DNA from: Azospirillum endophyticum
GTDB taxonomy: Bacteria > Pseudomonadota > Alphaproteobacteria > Azospirillales > Azospirillaceae
Reading direction: 5' to 3'
DNA: 64,000 bases
Assembly (NCBI RefSeq): GCF_016595245.1
Contig: NZ_JAENHM010000035.1
Span: forward strand, 156,360 to 220,359
How positions within the stretch are numbered: the stretch's first letter is position 1; every line of letters starts with the position of its first letter. Positions 46,571-54,601 of the stretch are shown here, in pieces. The notes below the pieces were generated by a model. That model did not search any database and was not told the DNA's origin. It was given only the letters and a program-made list of their open reading frames with translations. A program made the translations under genes and the position numbers.

Positions 46571-47620
46571 TCAGCCCGCCTTGCGCTCGCCCACGGTGTC
46601 GGCGACATAGGCGTCGCGCTGCCCCAGCGGGCGGGCCGGACGGCCATCGCGGTCGGTGGTATCGCGGGCGGTCTGGTGCTCGATCTCCGCGTTCAGTTCG
46701 GCCCCCAGCAGCACGACGTAGGAGGTCAGGTTGAACCACAGCAGCAGCACGACGACGGCGCCGACCGACCCGTAGGTCTCGTTGTAGCTGCCGAAGTTCG
46801 ACACGTAGACGGAGAAGCCCAGCGAGCCCAGCAGCCAGACCACGGTCGCCACCGCCGACCCCCAGGTGACCCAGCGCCATTGCGGCTCGCGGCGGTCCGG
46901 GGCGTAGCGGTAGAAGACGGCCAGCGCCAGCATGATCGTCACCGCCAGGATCGGCCAGCGGGCGAGGCTGGCGATCCAGCCGATCGGCGTGTCCTGCAGC
47001 CCGATGATGTTGATGGCGGCGGGGACGGCGACGATCAGCGCCATGGCGAGGATGACGAACAGCAGACCGGCCACCGTCAGCCCCATCGACAGCGCGGCAA
47101 GCGCGATGAAGCCGCGCGTCTCCTTCTCGCCATAGGCGATGTTGAGCGCCGTCACCAGCGAATTGGTGCCGCGCGACGCGCTCCACAGCGTCAGCAGCAG
47201 GCCGAAGATCAGGCCGAAGCCCAGCCCCTGGGACGGGGTGCTCGCCACCTTGCGCGCCTGGTCGCTGACGATGGTCAGGGAGTCCGGCGGCAGCAGGCTG
47301 CCCAGCTGGTTCAGCTGGGACTCGATCATCGCCGGGTCGGCGACGAGGCCGTAGATCGAGACCAGCGCCGCGATGGCGGGAAAGATGGCGAGCAGGGCGT
47401 AATAGGACACGCCCGCCGCCAGCATCGACACGTTGTCCTTGCCCTGTTCGTCCCAGACCCGCAGCAGGATGTCCTTCCAGCCCTGCTTCGGGATCTCAGA
47501 CGGGCTGTCCGCCGACCGGCCCCTGTCATCTCCGGCCCCGGTTCCGCGCCCGTCATTCGCGGCGCGCCCGCCGGCACGGTTGCGGTGTTCGTAATAGTGA
47601 CGGCGGCTCAGCCCCAGCAT
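46571..47620 (-). CDS. YihY/BrkB family membrane protein
   Basis: A 349-residue protein with a hydrophilic 45-residue N-terminal tail and about six hydrophobic segments. The segment NVSMLAAGVSYYALLAIFPAIAALVSIYG and the later GSVGAVVVLLLWFNLTSYVVLLGAELNAEIE are family hallmarks. The function of YihY proteins is not established; the old idea that they are ribonuclease BN is wrong. It is 13 bases from the DUF3618 gene on the same strand, and both face envelope-related roles. Confidence 0.9.
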   Translation of the reverse strand: MLGLSRRHYYEHRNRAGGRAANDGRGTGAGDDRGRSADSPSEIPKQGWKDILLRVWDEQGKDNVSMLAAGVSYYALLAIFPAIAALVSIYGLVADPAMIESQLNQLGSLLPPDSLTIVSDQARKVASTPSQGLGFGLIFGLLLTLWSASRGTNSLVTALNIAYGEKETRGFIALAALSMGLTVAGLLFVILAMALIVAVPAAINIIGLQDTPIGWIASLARWPILAVTIMLALAVFYRYAPDRREPQWRWVTWGSAVATVVWLLGSLGFSVYVSNFGSYNETYGSVGAVVVLLLWFNLTSYVVLLGAELNAEIEHQTARDTTDRDGRPARPLGQRDAYVADTVGERKAG

Positions 47621-47632
47621 GCCCCGCCCTCC

Positions 47633-48460
47633 TCAGGCCACGGCTTCGCGGAGCGCACCGACCCGGTGGCGCGCCGTCTCGATGGCATGGAACTGGGCGC
47701 CGATGGCGACCTGCAGATGGTCGTCCGGCGCGTCGCGCAGGGCGTCGCGGAACAGCGACAGCGTGCCGTCCAGACCGCTTTCCAGGCGGGCCAGCAGGTC
47801 GCCGCGGGCGCCCGGTCCGCCGGCCCCGGCCATCACGCTGCGGGCGCTGGCCTCGGCCAGGCCATGCAGAGGCGACCAGACGCGGGTACCGTCGCCGGCG
47901 GTCTCGATCCAGCCGCCGCCGTCGCGCAGTTCGGCGTCCAGCGCCACGGCGCTGCGGTCGAGCTGGTCGGCCAACTCCTGCAGGCGGCCGGACAGGGCCC
48001 GGTCGGCGATGGTCATGTCGGCGCGGCGGAAGGCCTCGGCGCCGTCGCGGCAGGCGCCGATCAGGTCGGTCAGCAGATGCCGGCTGCGCGGATCGAGCTG
48101 GCGGCCATGGGCGTCGTAATCGTCGAATTCCGTCGCCGACTCCGGCGTGCGGGCGACCGCCACGGCAAGCCAGAGGGCGCCGACGCCCATCAGCGCCACG
48201 GGGATCGGATTGGCGCGCACCGCGCGGGCGATGCGGCCGGACAGGCCGTCGCCGCCGCCCTGGATCACGTCGCGCACCACCTGCACCACGCCGCCGGACA
48301 TCTGGCCGGGCGACAGGCGGAACTCGATCTCGTCGATCACCTGATCCATGCGGGCACGGATCGAGTGGATCTCGCTCTCGATCTCCTCCGGTCGGCGGCC
48401 CTGGGTGGCGGTGGTGTTGGGAGGAGCGGCGGACGGAATGGCGTCGTTGGAGTGGGTCAT
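47633..48460 (-). CDS. DUF3618 protein fused to a ferritin-like (DUF2383-like) domain
   Basis: The 275-residue protein begins with a DUF3618 segment (RPEEIESEIHSIRARMDQVIDEIE, residues about 22-60), followed by a short membrane segment (ALMGVGALWLAVAVAR) and a helical domain (about 125-275) with LTDLIGACRDGAEAFRRAD like DUF2383/PA2169 ferritin-like four-helix proteins. Pairing of these parts in one chain is unusual. AGGAGACG precedes the ATG at 48460. It probably sits on the inner membrane and may take part in stress response. Confidence 0.75.
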   Translation of the reverse strand: MTHSNDAIPSAAPPNTTATQGRRPEEIESEIHSIRARMDQVIDEIEFRLSPGQMSGGVVQVVRDVIQGGGDGLSGRIARAVRANPIPVALMGVGALWLAVAVARTPESATEFDDYDAHGRQLDPRSRHLLTDLIGACRDGAEAFRRADMTIADRALSGRLQELADQLDRSAVALDAELRDGGGWIETAGDGTRVWSPLHGLAEASARSVMAGAGGPGARGDLLARLESGLDGTLSLFRDALRDAPDDHLQVAIGAQFHAIETARHRVGALREAVA

Positions 48461-48653
48461 GCCGGGCGTCTCCTGTGGGGGGCTGCCGGCTTGCAACACC
48501 AGGAGACGCCGATTGTTCCGGCCGCGCCCGCTCCGGACTCCCGCTGATCAGCCGCTGCCGAAAGGCCGGACGATTTCCCGCCCGGCCCTCTTCATCGGCG
48601 GCCATCTTCATCGATGGCCCTCTTCGGCAATAACCGGACGCGGAGAGCGGGGA

Positions 48654-49253
48654 TCAGGCCAGCGCGGCCAGCGCCACGCCGCCGAGCCCGATGACGGCAC
48701 CCAGGCCGCGCAGGGCGAGGGCACCCTTGCCCCCGCGGGCGATGCCGCGCAGCGACAAGGCCGCGACGACGCCGGTGCCGTGCAGCAGGGCGGTGGCGAG
48801 CGCGAAGCCCAGGCCGTAGAGCAGCGGCTGCGCCGCCTCCGGCATCTCGACGCCGTGGGCATGGCCGTGGAACAGGGCGAACAGCGCGACCACCGCCATC
48901 GACACCGGCAGAGCCAGGCGGGACTGCAGGGCGATCAGGCCACCCAGCACGATCACCGACCCGGCGATCCCGAGTTCCACCGCCGGCAGCGTGACGCCGG
49001 CCATGCCCAGCAGGCCGCCGCCGATCATCGCGGTGACGAAGGCCGTCGGCAGCGCCCACAGGGCGGCACCGCCGCGCTGCGCCGCCCACAGCCCGACCGC
49101 GACCATCGCCAGCAGATGGTCCCAGCCGCCGACCGGATGCAGGAATCCGTGGGCGAAGCCGGCATCATGGACGCCGAAGGTGTGGGCGTCGGCAACCGCG
49201 GGCAGCACCAGCCCGGCCAGCAGGACGGCCGAGGCGAGGGGGAGACGTTTCAT
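48654..49253 (-). CDS. hupE: HupE/UreJ family nickel permease
   Basis: A 199-residue membrane protein with a signal-like N terminus (cut near ADA) and about six further segments. The HTFGVHDAGFAHGFLHPVGG block with WDHLLAMVAVG is the histidine-rich motif that binds nickel in this family, and FHGHAHGVEMP is the second His motif. It supplies Ni2+ for hydrogenase or urease; the neighbouring hup/hyp genes point to hydrogenase. It is divergent from hupK and the FNR-type box lies in the gap. Confidence 0.9.
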   Translation of the reverse strand: MKRLPLASAVLLAGLVLPAVADAHTFGVHDAGFAHGFLHPVGGWDHLLAMVAVGLWAAQRGGAALWALPTAFVTAMIGGGLLGMAGVTLPAVELGIAGSVIVLGGLIALQSRLALPVSMAVVALFALFHGHAHGVEMPEAAQPLLYGLGFALATALLHGTGVVAALSLRGIARGGKGALALRGLGAVIGLGGVALAALA

Positions 49254-49436
49254 GGACCAGCATCCTCTGATGTCGTGTCGCGCCAGTCGGGTTATGCCGC
49301 CCGGGTCGGGCACACAGGGTCGGGACGACTCTTCCGGGGAGCCGGACGGCGTGGCGCGGTTAAAGCGAAGTGTAGCAGAAAGCGTCATCGCGGCCATGGC
49401 GGAGACAGGGGTTTCACCCCGCCGGATCTACGTATT

Positions 49437-49450
49437 TTGACGCAGGTCAA
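49437..49450. promoter_or_regulatory. FNR/FixK-type binding site
   Basis: TTGACGCAGGTCAA has perfect inverted TTGAC/GTCAA half-sites with a 4-base spacer, matching the FNR/FixK consensus. It lies 57 bases before the hupK ATG, leaving room for a start site about 41 bases downstream. hyp operons of Rhizobium are controlled by such a site; regulation by low oxygen here is inferred. Confidence 0.75.
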
Positions 49451-49506
49451 TGAGTTGCGCCTCCGATCCGTCAGGATGCGGTCGGTCAACGCCCCAGGGA
49501 TGTCCG

Positions 49507-50694
49507 ATGTCCGCAGCCACGCTTCCCGGAGAGGGTTCGGTATCCGTCCGGCTGTGGCTGGACGGCGGCGAGGGCGGCATGACCATCCGCCGGGCCGAAG
49601 TTGCCGCCCGCCGCCCGCGTGCCGTCGCCGCCCTGGTCGGCCGCCCGGCGGCGGAAGCGGCGCGGCTGGCGCCCCTGCTGTTCAGCCTGTGCGGCACCGC
49701 CCAGGGGCTTGCCGTCGCCCGCGCCTGCGAGGCGGCGCTGGGCATCGACGCCAACGCCCATGAGACCGCGCGCAGCCTGCTGACCGATGCCGAGGCGCTC
49801 GACAGCCATGGCTGGCAGGTCGTGGTCGAATGGCCGGCGCGACTGGGCGGCCCGCCGCGGCCGACGGCCCTGCGCGACCTGCGGTCGGCGGTGTCCGCGG
49901 TCCCGCCGGCGCTCTACCCCGCCGGGGACGGGCTGCGGGCCGGCGGCGGCGTGCTGCGGCCGGACACGGCGGCTCTGCGCGACGCGCTGGAACGGATGGC
50001 CGGCTGGCTGGACGCGGCCGTCTTCGCCGGTCCGCCGCCGATGGACGCCGACGATCTCGTCCGATGGGCCGGACGCGGCGGCAGCGACGCGGCACGGTTG
50101 GCCGCCCGGCTGCTGACGCCCGATCTGGCGGGCTGGGGAGGCTGTGGGGTAGCGTTGCTCAGCGAACGGTCGCCCAGCCGGTTCAAGACGATGCTGGCCG
50201 GCGATCCGTCCTTCGCCACCAATCCGCACTACGAGGATGCCCCGGCCCTGACCGGCCCTCTGGAGCGGCAGGCGGACCACCCGCTGGTCATCTCGGTGAC
50301 GGAGCGCTTCGGCGACGGGCTGGCCCGGCTGTTCGCGGCCCGGCTCGCCGATCTGGCGGTGCTGCCGCGCCGCATGGAGGCGGCCATCGCCGTCCTTCGG
50401 CCCGCCGATCCGGTTCCTGCCGACCCGATGCCTGCCGGGCCGGGCGCCGGTTGCGGCGTCTCGGAAACGGCGCGCGGGCGGCTCGCCCATTGGCTGCGGC
50501 TGGACGGCGATGGCCGGCTGGCGGAGGCCCGCATGGTGGCGCCGACCGACTGGAATTTCGCCGCCGCCGGCCCGCTGGCGCGCGGGCTGGCCGGGGCTGA
50601 CGTACGGGACCGCGACGATGCGGTGGAACGGGTTCGGCTGCTGGTCGCGATGCTGGATCCCTGCGTCGCCTGCGACATAGAAGTACACGAATGA
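49507..50694 (+). CDS. hupK: Hydrogenase assembly protein, large-subunit-like
   Basis: HupK resembles the [NiFe]-hydrogenase large subunit but has no metal site of its own; it is thought to serve as a scaffold for the active-site cluster. The 395-residue product has only one Cys at the first large-subunit motif (LFSLCGTAQG, Cys62) and a partly kept second one, DPCVACDIEVH (Cys386, Cys389), at the C terminus. AGGGA lies ahead of the start. It heads the hup/hyp group behind the FNR-type box. Confidence 0.8.
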   Translation: MSAATLPGEGSVSVRLWLDGGEGGMTIRRAEVAARRPRAVAALVGRPAAEAARLAPLLFSLCGTAQGLAVARACEAALGIDANAHETARSLLTDAEALDSHGWQVVVEWPARLGGPPRPTALRDLRSAVSAVPPALYPAGDGLRAGGGVLRPDTAALRDALERMAGWLDAAVFAGPPPMDADDLVRWAGRGGSDAARLAARLLTPDLAGWGGCGVALLSERSPSRFKTMLAGDPSFATNPHYEDAPALTGPLERQADHPLVISVTERFGDGLARLFAARLADLAVLPRRMEAAIAVLRPADPVPADPMPAGPGAGCGVSETARGRLAHWLRLDGDGRLAEARMVAPTDWNFAAAGPLARGLAGADVRDRDDAVERVRLLVAMLDPCVACDIEVHE

Positions 50695-50740
50695 GGATCG
50701 CTTGCCGAAGCTCGCGGGCAGGTCGATGATGGGCGGGCGT

Positions 50741-50860
50741 CTAAGCAGGTTTTCCGAACTCCGCCCACAGATGGGCGGAGTTCGGAAAACCTGCAAAACC
50801 ATAGAGTCCGCAGGTTTCTCCAGGCCGGGCCTGTGGCCCGATCTGGAGAAACCTGCTTAG
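50741..50860. mobile_element. 120 bp terminal-inverted-repeat element (MITE-like)
   Basis: The element is bounded by perfect 12-base ends CTAAGCAGGTTT (50741-50752) and AAACCTGCTTAG (50849-50860). Inside are a perfect 23-base hairpin (50745-50767 and 50772-50794, loop CAGA) and a 14-base hairpin (50810-50823 and 50843-50856) with an inner GC stem. The two hairpins begin with the same GCAGGTTT. It sits between hupK and hypB, has no coding capacity and no obvious target duplication. It could also act as an RNA switch, since the ends and the hairpins exclude each other. Confidence 0.7.
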
Positions 50861-50886
50861 CGGGTTGACGAGTGGGAGAGCGCGTG

Positions 50887-51963
50887 ATGTGCACGGTTTG
50901 CGGATGCGGCGAAGGCGAGACGCGGATCGACGGCAAGGCCGCCGATGCCGGGCATGAGCACATCGGCCCCGACGGCAAAATCTACCGCCATGGCCATGGC
51001 GAGGCGCACCACCACGCCCATCACCACCATGACGACACCCACGAGCATGTCGCCCCCGACGGCACGGTGTTCCGCCACAGCCACGACGACAGACACCAAG
51101 ACCAAGACCACGGGCATGCCCATGGTCACGACCACCATGAGCATGGGCACCATGACCATGGACACCATCATCACGGCCACAGCCACGATCATGGGCATAC
51201 CCACGACCACCGCCACCCCGACCGTGCCGATGCCATCGACGGCGGCGCCGCGCTGAACCAGCCGCGGCTGGTCACCATCGAACGCGACATCCTGGCGAAG
51301 AACGACGGGCTGGCGGCCGTCAACCGCCGCCGCTTCGCCGAGCGTGGCGTGTTCGTGCTGAACCTGATGTCCAGCCCCGGTTCGGGCAAGACGACCCTGC
51401 TGACCCGCAGCCTGACCGACCTGAAGGGCCGCTTCCCGGTCGCCGTGATCGAGGGCGACCAGCAGACCAGCTTCGACGCCGACCGCATCCGCGCCACCGG
51501 CACGCCGGCGGTGCAGGTCAACACCGGCAAGGGCTGCCACCTCGACGCCGGCATGGTGGCGCAGGCCGCCGACAGGCTGGCGGCCGACGGGGCTTTCGCC
51601 GAAGACGGCGTGTTGTTCGTCGAGAATGTCGGCAATCTGGTCTGTCCCGCCGGCTTCGACCTGGGAGAGACCCACCGCGTCGTCGTCCTGTCGGTGACGG
51701 AGGGGGAGGACAAGCCCCTGAAATATCCGGACATGTTCGTCCGCGCCGACCTGTTGGTCGTCAACAAGATCGACCTGCTGCCCCATCTCAGCTTCGATGT
51801 CGACCGCATGATCGGCTACGCCCAGCGCCTGAACCCGTCGCTGGCGGTGATCCAGCTCTCGGCCACCAGTGGCGAGGGGCTGGAGGAGTGGTACGACTGG
51901 ATCGCCGACGGGCTGGCGGAGGCCCGCGCATCCCAGGCCGCCACCCACACAATTGCCGTCTGA
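50887..51963 (+). CDS. hypB: Hydrogenase nickel insertion GTPase
   Basis: HypB delivers nickel to the hydrogenase large subunit with GTP hydrolysis. The 358-residue product has the N-terminal CTVCGCG metal motif, a long His-rich nickel store (about residues 25-115) and the GTPase domain: P-loop PGSGKTT (164-170), then [12 protein letters not shown] and NKIDLLP. The His-rich part contains two copies of a HEHxxPDGxxxRHxH unit, indicating internal duplication. It is the first hyp gene after the inverted-repeat element and is followed by hypC with 16 bases between. Confidence 0.96.
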   Translation: MCTVCGCGEGETRIDGKAADAGHEHIGPDGKIYRHGHGEAHHHAHHHHDDTHEHVAPDGTVFRHSHDDRHQDQDHGHAHGHDHHEHGHHDHGHHHHGHSHDHGHTHDHRHPDRADAIDGGAALNQPRLVTIERDILAKNDGLAAVNRRRFAERGVFVLNLMSSPGSGKTTLLTRSLTDLKGRFPVAVIEGDQQTSFDADRIRATGTPAVQVNTGKGCHLDAGMVAQAADRLAADGAFAEDGVLFVENVGNLVCPAGFDLGETHRVVVLSVTEGEDKPLKYPDMFVRADLLVVNKIDLLPHLSFDVDRMIGYAQRLNPSLAVIQLSATSGEGLEEWYDWIADGLAEARASQAATHTIAV

Positions 51964-51979
51964 CCGGAGGATCGCCGCC

Positions 51980-52204
51980 ATGTGCCTCGCCGTCCCGGCA
52001 TTGGTCACCGCCCTTCTGCCCGACGACCGCGCCACCGTCAGCCTGGGCGGCGTCACCTCCACCTGCTCGCTGGAACTGGTGGATGGGGTTGCCGTCGGCG
52101 ATTACGTGATCGTCCATGTCGGCTACGCCCTGTCCCGCCTGGACGCCGAGGAGGCGGAGCGCACGCTGGCCCTGCTGGCCGAGGTCGCGGACGCCGCAGC
52201 CTGA
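51980..52204 (+). CDS. hypC: Hydrogenase maturation chaperone
   Basis: The 74-residue protein starts with the invariant MCLAVPALV; Cys2 is the residue that contacts HypD and the large subunit. The middle (GDYVIVHVGYALSRLDAEEA) is the OB-fold and tail typical of HypC. GGAGG precedes the ATG. It carries the iron with its ligands from HypD to the hydrogenase. hypD would usually be next but is absent. Confidence 0.95.
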   Translation: MCLAVPALVTALLPDDRATVSLGGVTSTCSLELVDGVAVGDYVIVHVGYALSRLDAEEAERTLALLAEVADAAA

Positions 52205-52251
52205 CGCCAATCGCAAGTGTGTCAGAAAAAAGCCACACCCACATAAATGCA

Positions 52252-52336
52252 CGTCATCCCCGCGAAGGCGGGGATCCAGGAAACTCCGCGGACAAGCCGC
52301 TGAGCCGACTGGGTTCCCGCCTTCGCGGGAATAACG
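52252..52336. repeat. Paired palindromic repeat between hypC and hypE
   Basis: Two hairpins, 52256-52275 (ATCCCCGC/GCGGGGAT) and 52314-52331 (TTCCCGC/GCGGGAA), sit in 28-base inverted ends (52252-52279 and 52309-52336) that match at about 24 positions. This is the common proteobacterial REP doublet type. It occupies the place where hypD is normally found. Confidence 0.8.
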
Positions 52337-52411
52337 GCCTATCAAAAGCAAGGGTTCCCGCATCATTCCCGCGGGGGCTCGCTCGCCAACCGACCGCCCC
52401 GGATCCCCGCC

Positions 52412-53458
52412 ATGACCGACCGCCGCCTCTTCACCCGCAAGCTCGACATCGCCCGCGGGGCGGTGGACATGACCCACGGGTCGGGCGGCAAGGCGATGGC
52501 GCAGCTGGTGCGCGAACTCTTCGCCGCCGCCTTCGCCAACCCGTATCTCGACCAGGGCAACGACCAGGCCGCCTTCGACGTGCCGGCCGGGCGCATGGTG
52601 ATGACGACCGACGGCTTCGTCGTCTCGCCGCTGTTCTTCCCCGGCGGCGACATCGGCTCGCTGGCCGTCCACGGCACCGTGAACGACGTCGCCATGGCGG
52701 GTGCGGTGCCGCTGCACCTGACCGCCGGCTTCATCATCGAGGAAGGCTTCCCGCTCGCCGACCTGAAGCGGGTGGTGGACAGCATGGCCGCCGCGGCGCG
52801 CGAGGCGGGGGTGGCCGTCGTGTCGGGCGACACCAAGGTGGTGGAGCGCGGCAAGGGTGACGGGCTGTTCATCACCACCACCGGCATCGGCATGGTGCCG
52901 CCCGGCGTCTCCCCGTCGGGCGACCGGGCGCGGCCGGGCGACGCGATCTTGGTCAGCGGCACCATGGGCGACCATGGCGTCGCCATCATGTCGACCCGCG
53001 ACAATCTGGGGTTCGAGACGGCGATCCTGTCCGACAGCGCTGCGCTGAACGGGCTCGTCGCGGCGATGGTGGCGGCGGTGCCCGACGTGCATGTCCTGCG
53101 CGACCCGACCCGCGGCGGGCTGGCGACGACGCTGAACGAGATCGCGCACCAGTCCGGCGTCGGCATGCGCCTGCGCGAATCGGACATCCCGGTGCGGGCG
53201 CAGGTCGTGGCGGCCTGCGAACTGCTGGGCCTCGACCCGCTCTATGCCGCCAACGAAGGCAAGCTGATCGCCATCTGCGCCGGGGAGGAGTGCGACCGTT
53301 TGCTGTCCTCCATGCGCGACCACCCGCTGGGACGGGATGCCGCCTGCATCGGACGGGTGGTGGAAGACTCCCACCGCTTCGTTCAGATGGAGACCCGCTT
53401 CGGCGGCCGCCGGATCGTGGATTGGCTGACCGGAGAACAGCTTCCCCGGATCTGCTGA
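52412..53458 (+). CDS. hypE: Carbamoyl dehydratase, hydrogenase maturation
   Basis: HypE makes the thiocyanate on its C-terminal Cys that becomes the cyanide ligands of the hydrogenase iron. The 348-residue product ends in the conserved PRIC (Cys348) and has the ATP-binding MTHGSGGKAM, the strand TTDGFVVSPLFFPGGDIG and RDPTRGGLATTLNEIA. It needs HypF and HypD, neither of which is in the window. The start is 207 bp after hypC, beyond the REP doublet. Confidence 0.96.
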   Translation: MTDRRLFTRKLDIARGAVDMTHGSGGKAMAQLVRELFAAAFANPYLDQGNDQAAFDVPAGRMVMTTDGFVVSPLFFPGGDIGSLAVHGTVNDVAMAGAVPLHLTAGFIIEEGFPLADLKRVVDSMAAAAREAGVAVVSGDTKVVERGKGDGLFITTTGIGMVPPGVSPSGDRARPGDAILVSGTMGDHGVAIMSTRDNLGFETAILSDSAALNGLVAAMVAAVPDVHVLRDPTRGGLATTLNEIAHQSGVGMRLRESDIPVRAQVVAACELLGLDPLYAANEGKLIAICAGEECDRLLSSMRDHPLGRDAACIGRVVEDSHRFVQMETRFGGRRIVDWLTGEQLPRIC

Positions 53459-53591
53459 TACGTACCGGCGGGCTAACCCACCCTTTCCAAAAATACCGTC
53501 CCTTTGGCGGGACCCCTTTCGCGCGCTGGCCGTTGCCCCTCTCGGATGGTCCTATGCTCTGACCCGAGACGATCAGCGATGAGAGAATACG

Positions 53592-54314
53592 ATGGCGTTG
53601 TCCAACATCGCTCTTTTGGGCGCTCCCCGTCTGGACCCCGGCCGGATGGCCGGAACCCGGTCGGCGATGCAGGCGATGGACCGGCTGCCCGGTTGCCCCC
53701 CCTTGCATAGGCACCGCGTCAAACGCGCCTTCGACGTCGTCGGCGCGCTGGGTCTGCTTGCCGTCTTCGGGCCGTTGATGCTCGTGCTCGCCTGGATGGT
53801 CGCGCGTGACGGCGGTCCGGCGGTGTTCGGCCACCGGCGGATCGGTGCCGACGGGCGTTCCTTCACCTGCCTGAAGTTCCGCTCCATGGTGGTCAATTCC
53901 GCCGAGGTGCTGGAACGGCTGCTCGCCACCGACGAGACGGCGCGCGCCGAATGGCTTGCCACCCGCAAGCTGCGCAACGACCCGCGCATCACCCCGGTCG
54001 GTCGCTTCCTGCGCAAATCGAGCCTGGACGAGCTGCCGCAGCTCGTCAACGTCCTGCGCGGCGACATGAGCTTGGTCGGGCCCCGCCCGATCATCGACGA
54101 CGAGGTGTCCTACTATCACGCCTGCTTCTCCTTCTACACCCGCTGCCGCCCCGGCCTGACCGGGCTGTGGCAGGTCAGCGGCCGCAGCGACGTCGATTAC
54201 GTCCGTCGCGTCCAGCTCGACACCGCCTATGTCGTCGGCTGGAACTTCTGGGCCGACATCGGCATCATGCTGCGCACCGTGCGCGTCGTGGTGAAGGGCA
54301 GCGGCGCCTACTGA
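53592..54314 (+). CDS. ExoY-like undecaprenyl-phosphate sugar transferase
   Basis: A 240-residue polyisoprenyl-phosphate hexose-1-phosphate transferase of the short (ExoY) type. It has one membrane segment (FDVVGALGLLAVFGPLMLVLAW) and the catalytic blocks GHRRIGADGRSFTCLKFRSM, LRKSSLDELPQLVNVLRGDM then SLVGPRP, and the CRPGLTGLWQVSGRS loop. It starts a polysaccharide repeat unit, probably galactose or a similar sugar, on the lipid carrier. No other exo genes surround it. Confidence 0.9.
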   Translation: MALSNIALLGAPRLDPGRMAGTRSAMQAMDRLPGCPPLHRHRVKRAFDVVGALGLLAVFGPLMLVLAWMVARDGGPAVFGHRRIGADGRSFTCLKFRSMVVNSAEVLERLLATDETARAEWLATRKLRNDPRITPVGRFLRKSSLDELPQLVNVLRGDMSLVGPRPIIDDEVSYYHACFSFYTRCRPGLTGLWQVSGRSDVDYVRRVQLDTAYVVGWNFWADIGIMLRTVRVVVKGSGAY

Positions 54315-54601
54315 GCCCCCCAGAGCCCCCCTCCCTCTCCGAAAGTGCTCACCCCTCCACGTCCGTCGCGCGTCCCATCGGGGCGCGCGACATCGCTGTT
54401 TGCGCGTCCTATCTGTGGAGTCCGTCCCCTTCGCGCGGTTCGGCCGTTCCACCGCCGACATGACCCTCTTGCCGAAATCGGGGTGGACTTTGAGAATGGA
54501 CGGATGACGTGCTAGGGTCGAGGCAACCGGCGAAACCCTGGTATAAGTGAACGATGCGCGTAAGACCGCCGGCCGGATCGGCCAGTCAAGAGGGTCCAAG
54601 G

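Noticed and set aside
52205..52411. Hidden or truncated hypD between hypC and hypE
   Set aside because: No frame in the gap resembles HypD; it is repeat and leader sequence.
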